40,453 nt of DNA from URNF01 sp045594105. Lineage in GTDB: Bacteria > Bacillota > Clostridia > Oscillospirales > Acutalibacteraceae. Shown here piece after piece: positions 1-7,261 of this stretch. The DNA is taken from positions 1-40,453 of the forward strand of contig JAZNXY010000081.1 of assembly GCA_045594105.1 (NCBI GenBank), written 5' to 3'. The position numbers and the translations under genes were made by a program. How positions within the stretch are numbered: position 1 is the first letter of the stretch; each line of letters starts with the position of its first letter. The notes below the pieces were generated by a model. That model was not told the origin of the DNA, did not search any database, and was given only the letters and a program-made list of their open reading frames with translations.

Positions 1-250
1 GGTGCACATCCTGCCCGATTTCCAAAAACACACACGCCATACCGGTATCCTGACAAATCGGTACATTGTCCGCATCCGCAATACGATAGTTTTCAATAAT
101 AATATCCAGCATTGTTTTTGCGGTTTCACCGTCTTCTTCTGCACGGCAACGCAAAATCGCCTCTTTGACGTCCTCAGGCAGATGACAGCACGCCTCAATG
201 CACAGTCGCTCTACTACGTCTGTAATTCTTGTGACGGATACTTCTCTCAT
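1..250 (-). CDS. Fumarate hydratase (class I, Fe-S) alpha subunit, N-terminal part
   Basis: Partial gene: only the first 83 residues lie in the window and the rest runs off the left edge. The protein starts MREVSVTRITDVVERLCIEA and contains the stretch NVPICQDTGMACVFLEIGQD, which is typical of the N-terminal (alpha) half of oxygen-sensitive class I fumarase and L-tartrate dehydratase. The Cys in PICQDTG is one of the conserved cluster-binding cysteines of the family. The family interconverts fumarate and malate (or dehydrates tartrate) in the cytoplasm. The ATG follows AGGAG with good spacing and lies only 9 bases after the stop of the PHP gene, so it is the third gene of the pfkB-PHP operon. 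Sequence alone cannot separate fumarase from tartrate dehydratase; a beta subunit would be expected just outside the window. Confidence 0.85.
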   Translation of the reverse strand, partial: MREVSVTRITDVVERLCIEACCHLPEDVKEAILRCRAEEDGETAKTMLDIIIENYRIADADNVPICQDTGMACVFLEIGQDVH

Positions 251-259
251 ACCTACTCC

Positions 260-1078
260 TCAAATAATCGGTAACGCATACGGTTGCCGCTGTTTATAGT
301 AATATATCTCGGTAAACCCTATATCCCGCAAGATCGGTGCCACATCCGTAAAATGCAAGGCGGCATTATCGGCAATATGTGCATCCGACCCAAGCGTAAT
401 CAATCTACCGCCCATTTTGTAATACATTTCTAAAATCTCACGTGGCGGTACTGTGGTTTTTCCGTCGGTGTATGCCGTATTTACCTCAAGAGCAATACCA
501 CGTTGGATAATACCATCTAAAAGCGCTTCGATTTGCGGCCAAAACTGCGTCATTTCCGCTTTACGACCATATTTCTTTACAATATACCGAAACGGATATG
601 TAAGGTGTGCCAAAACGTCAAAATCCACCGTTCCCACGGTTTTAACAAGTTCCGCAAAGTAATCATCAAGATACCGCAAAATAAGCGGCATTTCCAAACC
701 GGAAAAATCAACATCCGCAAAGGACACATTCAGCTCGTCAGTTTTTATAAAATGTGCCGATGCAATCACAACGTCATAGTCGCACAGCGACAGCACCTTT
801 TTGGCAACCTCAGGGAAATACGCACCGTCACCGAGTTCTACACCCGTCAATATCTGCATATCGGGATATTGTGCACACAACTGCGTCACCTGTTCGGCTG
901 CCTGCTTTATGGGAGTATAAATGTCTTGCTTATCAAACAGCAACGTATCGCAATGGTCGGTGACCGCAAAGATGTTCACGCCTTTGGCTCGCTGTGCAAA
1001 CAGCATATCTTCAATTTTGCAGACAGAATCGTGCGAAAACTCCGAATGCGTATGCATATCTGCGAACACAACCATCAC
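260..1078 (-). CDS. PHP-domain phosphatase, histidinol-phosphatase (HisJ/HisK-type) family
   Basis: A 272-residue cytoplasmic PHP-domain protein of normal length for the HisJ-type histidinol-phosphatase family. Metal-binding motifs are visible: DMHTHSEFSHDS at residues 7-18, TDHCD near 40, ELGDG near 101, SAHF near 126 and GSDAH near 230. The family removes phosphate from histidinol phosphate or related small phosphomonoesters using a trinuclear metal site. No other histidine biosynthesis gene is nearby, so its substrate is not established by context; it sits between a sugar kinase and fumarase. Start is GTG at 1078 or the adjacent ATG at 1075; an AGGTAGGTG sequence lies just upstream. It follows the kinase by 15 bases. 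Confidence 0.8.
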   Translation of the reverse strand: MMVVFADMHTHSEFSHDSVCKIEDMLFAQRAKGVNIFAVTDHCDTLLFDKQDIYTPIKQAAEQVTQLCAQYPDMQILTGVELGDGAYFPEVAKKVLSLCDYDVVIASAHFIKTDELNVSFADVDFSGLEMPLILRYLDDYFAELVKTVGTVDFDVLAHLTYPFRYIVKKYGRKAEMTQFWPQIEALLDGIIQRGIALEVNTAYTDGKTTVPPREILEMYYKMGGRLITLGSDAHIADNAALHFTDVAPILRDIGFTEIYYYKQRQPYALPII

Positions 1079-1093
1079 CTACCTACATCTTTA

Positions 1094-1963
1094 TTAAGCA
1101 AAATCTTCTATACGATATTCGGGTACCGCATCCACTTCCGAAACGACTTTACACGCTATTTTGTTAGCATATGCCAGGCAGTCTTGTATATCAAAGCCCC
1201 GTAAATACTTGTGTAAAAACGCCGCCGAGAAGCTATCTCCTGCACCAACGGTAGAAACCACTTTCACCTTGTCAGAAACAGAAAAATACGCCTTTTTAAC
1301 CACACAATCGTATGCGTACGCACCGTCTGCGCCAAGTGTAATGATAATCAATTTCAAGTTATTAAAATTATCAGCAAGAGTTGTAGAAAAGGTACCGTAG
1401 TCTCCACATTTTTCAATATCAAGTAATTCCGCAACCGTTTTTAATTCTTCAAAACTGACTTTCAAAATAGTGGCATTGTTTACCGCAAAGCGTACTGTAT
1501 CTGCAGAATAAAACGGAGCGCGTATATTCACGTCCACAAAAACTTCTTTGAACGTATGCAACGTAAGCAAGCCGTCTAATGCGCGACGGTTATACTCCCC
1601 GCGCAATGCCAACGTGCCGAAGTACAGAACGTCAAATGTATCGGGTACGTTGTCACAGCCAATATGGTCATACGCCACATCTTCCAGCAAATTGTATGAC
1701 GGCACGGCGTTTTCGTCAAGGGTCACCAAACATTTGCCCGTTTCAAACGTGTCTAAAGCGGACACAAAATTGTCTTTCATCCCCCACGCCGTCACCTGTT
1801 TTCTGGCTTCATCACCCAACGCATCCCGTCCCAAAGCAGACAGCATATATACGTCTTCGCCGTGTTTTGCAAGGTGCGCGCCAAAATTCAGCGGTGCACC
1901 ACCCAAACATTTCTCATCAGGATACACATCCCACAAAATTTCACCAAAACATAAAACTTTCAT
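1094..1963 (-). CDS. PfkB-family carbohydrate kinase (fructokinase-like)
   Basis: A 289-residue ribokinase/PfkB-fold sugar kinase. Visible motifs are the N-terminal substrate region GGAPLNFGAHLAKHG (about 21-35) and the C-terminal signature VGAGDSFSAAF (about 240-250), whose Asp is the catalytic base that activates the sugar hydroxyl; the GAG forms the anion hole. The GEILWDVYP start and GGAP-N motif are most like bacterial fructokinases, which make fructose 6-phosphate from fructose and ATP. The exact sugar is an inference. The ATG follows AGAGG and it is the first gene of a three-gene operon with the PHP phosphatase and fumarase, read from a candidate promoter at 1997-2025. Confidence 0.85.
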   Translation of the reverse strand: MKVLCFGEILWDVYPDEKCLGGAPLNFGAHLAKHGEDVYMLSALGRDALGDEARKQVTAWGMKDNFVSALDTFETGKCLVTLDENAVPSYNLLEDVAYDHIGCDNVPDTFDVLYFGTLALRGEYNRRALDGLLTLHTFKEVFVDVNIRAPFYSADTVRFAVNNATILKVSFEELKTVAELLDIEKCGDYGTFSTTLADNFNNLKLIIITLGADGAYAYDCVVKKAYFSVSDKVKVVSTVGAGDSFSAAFLHKYLRGFDIQDCLAYANKIACKVVSEVDAVPEYRIEDFA

Positions 1964-1996
1964 ACGAGACCTCTTATATAACTTTTTATGATTTTC

Positions 1997-2025
1997 AGTA
2001 TATCAACTTCTTAGAAAAAAAACAA
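1997..2025 (-). promoter_or_regulatory. Candidate sigma-A promoter for the pfkB-PHP-fumarase operon
   Basis: On the minus strand, TTGTTT (2020-2025), a 17-base spacer and TATACT (1997-2002) stand about 34 bases before the kinase ATG. The -10 box is good and the -35 box matches only at TTG; part of it overlaps the U-tract of the upstream terminator. Confidence 0.5.
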
Positions 2026-2060
2026 GAAAAATCCTCGAAAAAATTATTTGTCTCGAGGAT
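2009..2060 (-). terminator. Rho-independent terminator with long T-run (minus strand)
   Basis: Minus-strand reading gives the perfect stem ATCCTCGA / TCGAGGAT (2031-2060) followed by TTTTTCTTG and eight T. No intact gene sits directly upstream, so it may be the terminator of a gene now lost or replaced by the SpoIVB fragment region. Confidence 0.6.
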
Positions 2061-2175
2061 ATGCGGTATACACATTAAAACACATGTCAATATAGGTGTG
2101 AATACAAAAAACAATATACACATTGTTTTTCTAAATCTTATTTTTCTCCCACATTTTCAAGCAAAAAATATGTAA

Positions 2176-2222
2176 GGGTCATTCACGAATGACCCGTGGG
2201 CGATTCGTGAATCGCTCCTACA
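2176..2222. repeat. Tandem palindromic REP/MITE-like repeat
   Basis: Two adjacent palindromes: GGGTCATTC-AC-GAATGACCC (2176-2195) and GGGCGATTC-GT-GAATCGCTC (2198-2217), ending in CCTAC. From memory, repeats built as GTAGGG(G) plus a G/C-rich palindrome are common in gut Clostridia genomes; copy number here cannot be counted from one window. The repeat continues, through about 50 bases of linker, into the end of the SpoIVB fragment on the minus strand, where another GTAGGGGACGG segment occurs. Confidence 0.65.
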
Positions 2223-2224
2223 AA

Positions 2225-2400
2225 TTACGATGCATCTTTCAAACGGGATGTCGAGGTGCCGTCCCCTACGCTCTCCGCTGTTTCCAGCATATTTTCTGCA
2301 AAAACGGCGTAGCCGCGGGTGGGGTCGTTGACGAAAACGTGGGTGATAGCACCCACCAATTTGCCGTCTTGAATGATGGGACTGCCGCTCACGAGTGTGT
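2225..2400 (-). pseudogene. SpoIVB-like C-terminal fragment (diverged duplicate remnant)
   Basis: Minus-strand translation gives SGSPIIQDGKLVGAITHVFV and then NDPTRGYAVFAENMLETAE, which matches the last ~45 residues of the full SpoIVB encoded at 7262-8488 with scattered substitutions and many silent changes. Homology begins abruptly at the catalytic-serine SGSPII segment (near 2391) and ends at GTAGGG, where a palindromic repeat takes over. The PDZ part and the rest of the peptidase are absent, so it cannot be a working protease. An ATG at 2417-2419 could open a 64-residue frame but no ribosome binding site is seen. DNA identity to the intact gene is roughly four in five by eye, so the duplication is old or came from a related strain or gene. 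Confidence 0.75.
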
Positions 2401-2409
2401 CAATATAGG

Positions 2410-2567
2410 ACCAACACATTATTTATATTAATAATTTTTTGATTTTCCCTTAAACGCAAAGAAATCGCACCAAATCGGCACGATTTCTTTTTATTATAGG
2501 TAATTGAATTCTTAATATACGTGTTATATTAGGACCAACAAATCAAAACCCAAAGCTATTCCCATCT
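2410..2567. other. Non-coding AT-rich stretch between the phosphoesterase gene and the SpoIVB remnant
   Basis: No open frame of interest. It contains one terminator hairpin and two copies of an 11-base sequence TAGGACCAACA, at 2406-2416 and 2530-2540. Confidence 0.5.
2458..2490. terminator. Terminator hairpin downstream of the phosphoesterase gene
   Basis: Perfect 10-bp stem AAAGAAATCG / CGATTTCTTT with a 13-base loop. The T-rich 3' arm works in both directions (TTTCTTTTTATT on plus, TTTCTTTGCGTTT on minus). It lies about 80 bases after the stop of the minus-strand phosphoesterase gene. Confidence 0.6.
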
Positions 2568-5500
2568 TTACGGATTTGTGCAAACGCCGGAGGTGTTGAA
2601 GTAGTATTTCTTGCCGTTCCAATATTTGGATGTGTTGGAGATCATGTATCCGTTAGCGTCCATAAAGTACCACTTACCGCCGCTCTGAACCCAGTTGTTT
2701 ACTGCCATATTGCCATTAGCGTTGAGGTAGCACCAACCTTTTGAGTCCTTAACCCATTTATTGGTTACGCAATAGCCATCAGCGCCGACATAACACCAAC
2801 CCTTGGAATCACGCACCCAGCAGTTGGTTGCCATTCTGCCCTCGCTGTTGAGATAACACCAACCTTTGGTATCCTTTTTCCAGCAATTGGTCACCGCATA
2901 GCCGTCAGCGCCGACATAACACCAACCGACACTGTCTCTGACCCACTTGTTGGTCACCATCGCGCCGTTTGCGCCGAGATATACCCAACCCTTAGAGTCC
3001 TTCATCCATTTGTTTGATACCATATAACCGTTGGCATCGAGGTAATACCACTTGCCGCCGTCAAGTACCCAAGCGGATTTGGTCATAGACCCGTTGGCAT
3101 CAAGGTAGATCCAGCCAATGCTGTCTTTCTTCCAGCAATTGGTCACGCAATATCCGTCAGCAGCAACGTAGCACCAACCGATGCTATCCCTCACCCAGGC
3201 ATTAGTTAACATATATCCCTCTTTACCTAAATAACACCAACCGATACTGTCCTTTTTCCAGCAGTTTTTAAGCATTACACCCTGTTCGTAATATGCCCAT
3301 TTACCGTTTTCGGCTATCCAACCATTTTTGATAGGTTCAACTACAACAGTTTCCAATACAGGTTTATCCGTTGTAGTTGCCGTAGTACTAATCGTTAAAT
3401 ACTCGTTATTTTTATAAGTGTAGATATCGACAATGTGATAGTATTTTCCTTTTGCATCCGTACTACCAATATCACCATTTACTTTCAGGAACATATACGC
3501 TTGATTGCCGTTATATTCCCCCGTGACAGGATTTGCTTCCATTTTCACAAAACCGACTTCAATGTTGTATGCTTCCCCTTCTGTGAAGTTGTAATTAAAC
3601 GTTGCATTTGTCGCACTGTAAATGCTGAACCCGGTGGAATTCAATTTAACGTTATACCCACCGTTTCCATCTTTATCGGTAGCAAATTTTAAATTTACAT
3701 CGCCGGAAGCCATCGGATAATAGATGAAATTAAGGGACATTGCCTCTTCGCCTGTTTTGATAACAACTTTATTTTCGTTTGCAAAGTCTATTTTATCATA
3801 GCCAAAGGAGGACAAGGTGAGTCTTGCATACTGTTGCCCGTCATAATTACCTTCCGTGTGTGTGGGCCGTTTGTTTTCCTCTTCACCTTCTGATATATCC
3901 GGGAAGGAATAAATATCGTCGGTATACTCTATAATTAAAGAGTCAAAATATATCGGCGAAGATGCTTGTGTAGCGCTGTATGTTCTGTACACTAAAGTAA
4001 AGGGCTGCAACACACTGTTTTTTACGATCGTGGGTGCATTTTGGGCGCTTTCAAGCAAGGAATACAGTTCTATATCGACCCATTCCCCAAAGTTTGCACT
4101 ATCCACCTTTATCTCTCCCAATATAGTGTTGGATTCACCATCATACAAACGCATTAAAGGAGTTTTCCCGGAAGTGACAGTATAAGGAGAGATGTATATC
4201 CGCAATTTTACGGATTCAATGTGGTCATAGTTAATATCAGCAGGAAATTTTACCCCTATTGCATTCAGGTAGCCATTCGAACCAGATGCAACACCACCTG
4301 TAAAACCAGTCGGAACTGCACCCGTATCAGTAAGAGTGGTTGCAACGCCTGCGTCTTTTACATCGGGAGTTGTTACTGACATATCAAAATCTATCCCGTT
4401 ACAATCAAATGACATGGACATGCGATTATTATACAGTTCTTCTACATACGTAATAGTCAAAGAGTCAAAATATATCGGTGAGGACGCCTGTGTAGCACTA
4501 TACGTTCTAAACCCCAATGTGAATGGCTGCAATACACCGTCATTCACTATGGTTGGCGCATTTTTGGCACTTTCAAACAGGGAAAACAGTTCGATATCGA
4601 TCCACTTTCCAAAGTTCGTGCTATCCACCTTGAGTTCGGCTAGAATACTGTTTGTTTCACCATCATACAACCGTATTAACGGAGTTTTGCCCGAAGCAAC
4701 CGTATAAGGAGCAATATAAACACGCATTTTTATAGAGTTAATGTTATTAAAGTTTATATCCGCAGGAAATTTCACACCGACAGCATTGAGGTAACCATCG
4801 GAAGTCAATGCAACACTGTCCGTGAAACCGGCAGGAACTTCGGTCGTATTAGAAAGTGTAGTTGCATTGCCTCTGTCTTTCACATTGGGGGTGGTTACTG
4901 TCATATCAAAATCCTGTCCGTTGAAATCGAACACTTGGCTATTACTCGCATTATTGCCGTAGTCGGGGTCGTAATACAAAATGTAAGGATTAACAATCGA
5001 GCCATCCAACTCGGAAACAGGGATAACTGTACCTCCAATAATTTCCTCACCTGCATCGCTGTAAGAGCCTACGATCGTGCCATTTGCCTGCTTGTAGTTT
5101 GCTCTGTCATAGGTAGAAGATTTTTGCCCGTATTGCAGTCTTACACCTTCATACACCACACTGGTACTGTTACAGTGTTCGTGTCCAACAAAAATAGAGT
5201 CCACACCTAAGGCTTTCAACCCGTTGAATACCGTATTATCTGTGTCCCAGTTGCTCTTTAACCCCCTGCCCATATACCCGAAATCTGTTGCCTCTTTATC
5301 GGGGTGTGCATCGATATCTATCACATTGCCTACCGTTCCGTATTTTGCCATCGCCAATGCAAACGCGTTTATTTGAATATGAAATGCAAAGGAAATTTTC
5401 GTATCAGGAGACTGCGCTTTGATAGTATTAGCAACTTCCGTATACCAAGAAATTTGATCCTGCTGAAAACCAAAAGACGTAGGTGTGTGTCCATTCGCTA

Positions 5501-6125
5501 AGCTTGCCTTGCTCGCATTGACACAACCGTTAGAGTCAAGCATAAAGAAAACACGTTTCAATTTTCCGTCTTGCTGTAATCCCACAGTATAGTTACCATT
5601 ACCCGAGAGAGTTCTCTGCTTGAAGAGACAGTATTCCGATTTTTCGTACTGCTGACACATCCAATCCGCGCCCATACTGCTTTCCCAATCATGGTTTCCC
5701 GCAACAGGCGCCCACGGAATTTGGAAGCTGTCCATAAACTTAATGTATCTTAGAAGAGACGCACCGGAATCATCAAACTCACCGTAAATGACATCACCCG
5801 TTACAATAATAAAATCGGGATTGTATCTCGTAATAATCTGTTCAACGTATTTTTCGTGCTTATCTTTTTCCGCATGCGACCATTGCCCCGTGCCGCGTTC
5901 TGCATATCTTTGGTATTCGCCCGCGATAATTTGCGGATCTGTCAGTTGCAACACTCGAATATCACGCCCTGCTTCCACCTCTACTACAAAGTCGACCAAT
6001 CCGGCACTCTGTAGCGGTTGTGTTTCGGAAACATCCACATTCGCACATACGTCCATAATAGCACCTCCAATTGAAGTTGCCAAAACCGCCACGCACAGCA
6101 ACAGACATAAAAACCATTTTTTCAT
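2568..6125 (-). CDS. Secreted calcineurin-like metallophosphoesterase with duplicated middle modules and cell-wall-binding repeats
   Basis: A 1185-residue exported protein. Start chosen at MKKWFLCLLLCVAVLATS (ATG at 6123-6125), which follows CGGAG and opens a signal peptide; an upstream in-frame start would bury it. The phosphoesterase domain (about 55-345) shows LTDPQI (D63), TGDVIYG (110), AGNHDW (143-147), FHIQ (H249) and GHEHCN (314-317), the di-metal ligands of the family. Two modules of about 165 residues follow (about 399-565 and 572-735), both beginning near DFDM-VTTP and ending near SSPIYFDSL, very similar to each other and probably beta-sandwich carbohydrate- or wall-binding units. 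Another domain of unknown type precedes about twelve 21-residue GW/YY repeats (about 930 to the end) of the choline/glucan-binding type. It should be surface-attached; substrate unknown, with wall teichoic acid or phospho-glycans as guesses. The AraC regulator is divergent. Confidence 0.85.
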   Translation of the reverse strand: MKKWFLCLLLCVAVLATSIGGAIMDVCANVDVSETQPLQSAGLVDFVVEVEAGRDIRVLQLTDPQIIAGEYQRYAERGTGQWSHAEKDKHEKYVEQIITRYNPDFIIVTGDVIYGEFDDSGASLLRYIKFMDSFQIPWAPVAGNHDWESSMGADWMCQQYEKSEYCLFKQRTLSGNGNYTVGLQQDGKLKRVFFMLDSNGCVNASKASLANGHTPTSFGFQQDQISWYTEVANTIKAQSPDTKISFAFHIQINAFALAMAKYGTVGNVIDIDAHPDKEATDFGYMGRGLKSNWDTDNTVFNGLKALGVDSIFVGHEHCNSTSVVYEGVRLQYGQKSSTYDRANYKQANGTIVGSYSDAGEEIIGGTVIPVSELDGSIVNPYILYYDPDYGNNASNSQVFDFNGQDFDMTVTTPNVKDRGNATTLSNTTEVPAGFTDSVALTSDGYLNAVGVKFPADINFNNINSIKMRVYIAPYTVASGKTPLIRLYDGETNSILAELKVDSTNFGKWIDIELFSLFESAKNAPTIVNDGVLQPFTLGFRTYSATQASSPIYFDSLTITYVEELYNNRMSMSFDCNGIDFDMSVTTPDVKDAGVATTLTDTGAVPTGFTGGVASGSNGYLNAIGVKFPADINYDHIESVKLRIYISPYTVTSGKTPLMRLYDGESNTILGEIKVDSANFGEWVDIELYSLLESAQNAPTIVKNSVLQPFTLVYRTYSATQASSPIYFDSLIIEYTDDIYSFPDISEGEEENKRPTHTEGNYDGQQYARLTLSSFGYDKIDFANENKVVIKTGEEAMSLNFIYYPMASGDVNLKFATDKDGNGGYNVKLNSTGFSIYSATNATFNYNFTEGEAYNIEVGFVKMEANPVTGEYNGNQAYMFLKVNGDIGSTDAKGKYYHIVDIYTYKNNEYLTISTTATTTDKPVLETVVVEPIKNGWIAENGKWAYYEQGVMLKNCWKKDSIGWCYLGKEGYMLTNAWVRDSIGWCYVAADGYCVTNCWKKDSIGWIYLDANGSMTKSAWVLDGGKWYYLDANGYMVSNKWMKDSKGWVYLGANGAMVTNKWVRDSVGWCYVGADGYAVTNCWKKDTKGWCYLNSEGRMATNCWVRDSKGWCYVGADGYCVTNKWVKDSKGWCYLNANGNMAVNNWVQSGGKWYFMDANGYMISNTSKYWNGKKYYFNTSGVCTNP
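2571..3330 (-). repeat. About twelve 63-bp repeats coding cell-wall-binding motifs
   Basis: Tandem in-frame repeats of 21 codons with the pattern W-x-x-D-S-x-G-W-C-Y-x-x-x-x-G-Y-x-x-T-N. Units alternate between KKDS/VRDS types, suggesting growth by duplication of pairs. The last unit (KYWNGKKYYFNTSG) is degenerate. Confidence 0.8.
3930..4940 (-). repeat. Duplicated ~520-bp segment coding two tandem modules
   Basis: Two direct copies (about 4440-4940 and 3930-4415) inside the phosphoesterase gene. Both code for NxxDFDMxVTTPxVKD at the start, GYLNA-GVKFPADIN in the middle and FRTYSATQASSPIYFDSL or a close match near the end. Confidence 0.75.
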
Positions 6126-6309
6126 AACAGCATCTCCGTTTCTGTCCATAAAATAAAAATTTGTGGTTTTTTCGCACACATAGCACCGCAGGGGTGATAG
6201 CAGAATCAACCCATTTCATATTACCAAGCGTCCCATTTATCTCGAAAGCAAAAAAACACCATTTTATATCACGATTTCACCTTTTTACACTATAACCCAT
6301 ATTCCTAAA

Positions 6310-6338
6310 TTGATTTTCAAGAATTTCTATGTTATCCT
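6310..6338 (+). promoter_or_regulatory. Candidate sigma-A promoter of the AraC-family regulator
   Basis: TTGATT (6310-6315), 17-base spacer, TATCCT (6333-6338), placed 37 bases before the ATG. Confidence 0.5.
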
Positions 6339-6352
6339 AAACATATAGAAAT
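6325..6352. promoter_or_regulatory. Inverted repeat over the regulator promoter, possible operator
   Basis: TTTCTATGTT...AACATATAGAAA, imperfect inverted arms (one arm has two extra bases) around the -10 box. It could bind the AraC-type regulator itself for autoregulation and for control of the divergent phosphoesterase gene. Inference from position and symmetry only. Confidence 0.35.
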
Positions 6353-6375
6353 TGATTTGAGAAAGGAGAGAAAAT

Positions 6376-7212
6376 ATGCAGGTTGATCATTTGAAAGAAA
6401 TGACCCCGGTTTTCTATAATCAATACGGCATAAAATCCTTTTCTCGCGCTATTCATTTTCCGCTTCATTGGCACGACAGATTCGAATTGATTTATGTAGT
6501 CCGTGGTGAATTACAGGTAACAATCGACAAAAAAGACCACATCGCCAAAGCAAACGAACTGATTATTTTAGCACCACGTGCCTTGCACAGTGGCAAAAAA
6601 AATAGACCGGAAACCGCATATTGTACAATCATGTTTGAACCATATCTCTTTTCCAGTAATATGCCCGCCGTCAAGAAATTTATTGAAGGATTGTTACAAA
6701 AGCAAATTCACCTTACTCCTATCACCAGTGACAAAGAAATTATCGATCTGTTTTTAAAAATTTTCAACGAGCAAACTGAGCAGGGAGATGTTGTTCCCTT
6801 ACATGTAGCCGCCCATTTACATACACTATTGGCATTGTTGAGAGAACGTTGCTTACTGGATATGCAGGCAGACTTTTCCGATAAAAAATCAATTAACGAA
6901 ATCATTTTCTACATCCAAGAAAATTATCAACAACCACTTACAAGCAGTTTTCTGTGCAAGAAATTTGGATACTCACAAAACCATTTTACACGGCTGTTTG
7001 TCGCAGAAACAGGCATATCGCCCACAGCATTCATTCGAGCAGTACGTTTAGAGAATGCTGCAGAGATGTTGCGTGAAACCGATACACCGATTACCAGTAT
7101 TGCACTCGACTGCGGTTTCCCCAACATCAACTATTTCACACGCCGTTTCCGCGAACTGTACGGCATCACACCCGGTCAATTCCGAACGACAAATCGTACA
7201 CTTAAGGAATAG
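6376..7212 (+). CDS. AraC-family transcriptional regulator with cupin sensor domain
   Basis: A 278-residue DNA-binding protein. The N-terminal cupin (about 20-110) has HWHDRFELIYVVRGE at 31-45 and a second half ending LAPRALHSG, the AraC_binding fold that senses a small ligand, often a sugar. The C-terminal double helix-turn-helix (about 175-272) shows LTSSFLCKKFGYSQNHFTRL and the signature ITSIALDCGFPNINYFTRRF followed by GITPGQFR. The ATG follows AAAGGAGAG. It is the only plus-strand gene in this part and is divergent from the secreted phosphoesterase, so that gene is its most likely target. Ligand unknown. Confidence 0.9.
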   Translation: MQVDHLKEMTPVFYNQYGIKSFSRAIHFPLHWHDRFELIYVVRGELQVTIDKKDHIAKANELIILAPRALHSGKKNRPETAYCTIMFEPYLFSSNMPAVKKFIEGLLQKQIHLTPITSDKEIIDLFLKIFNEQTEQGDVVPLHVAAHLHTLLALLRERCLLDMQADFSDKKSINEIIFYIQENYQQPLTSSFLCKKFGYSQNHFTRLFVAETGISPTAFIRAVRLENAAEMLRETDTPITSIALDCGFPNINYFTRRFRELYGITPGQFRTTNRTLKE

Positions 7213-7220
7213 CAGTTCAC

Positions 7221-7258
7221 AAAAAGTCCCAAACCGTTTTTATGGCTTGGGACTTTTC
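7221..7258. terminator. Bidirectional terminator between the regulator and spoIVB
   Basis: Stem AAAAGTCCCAA / TTGGGACTTTT with T-runs on both strands. It is just after the regulator stop and just after the spoIVB stop, so it serves convergent genes. Confidence 0.8.
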
Positions 7259-7261
7259 TCC

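Noticed and set aside
533..1204. Long plus-strand frames opposite the PHP and kinase genes, and the similar frame at 13290-14489 opposite ispH/S1
   Set aside because: No ribosome binding sites, no recognisable domains, and the opposite strand codes well-supported proteins.
2571..3330. Possible CRISPR-like array because of regular 63-bp repeats
   Set aside because: The repeats are in frame, have no spacers of unrelated sequence, and code wall-binding motifs.
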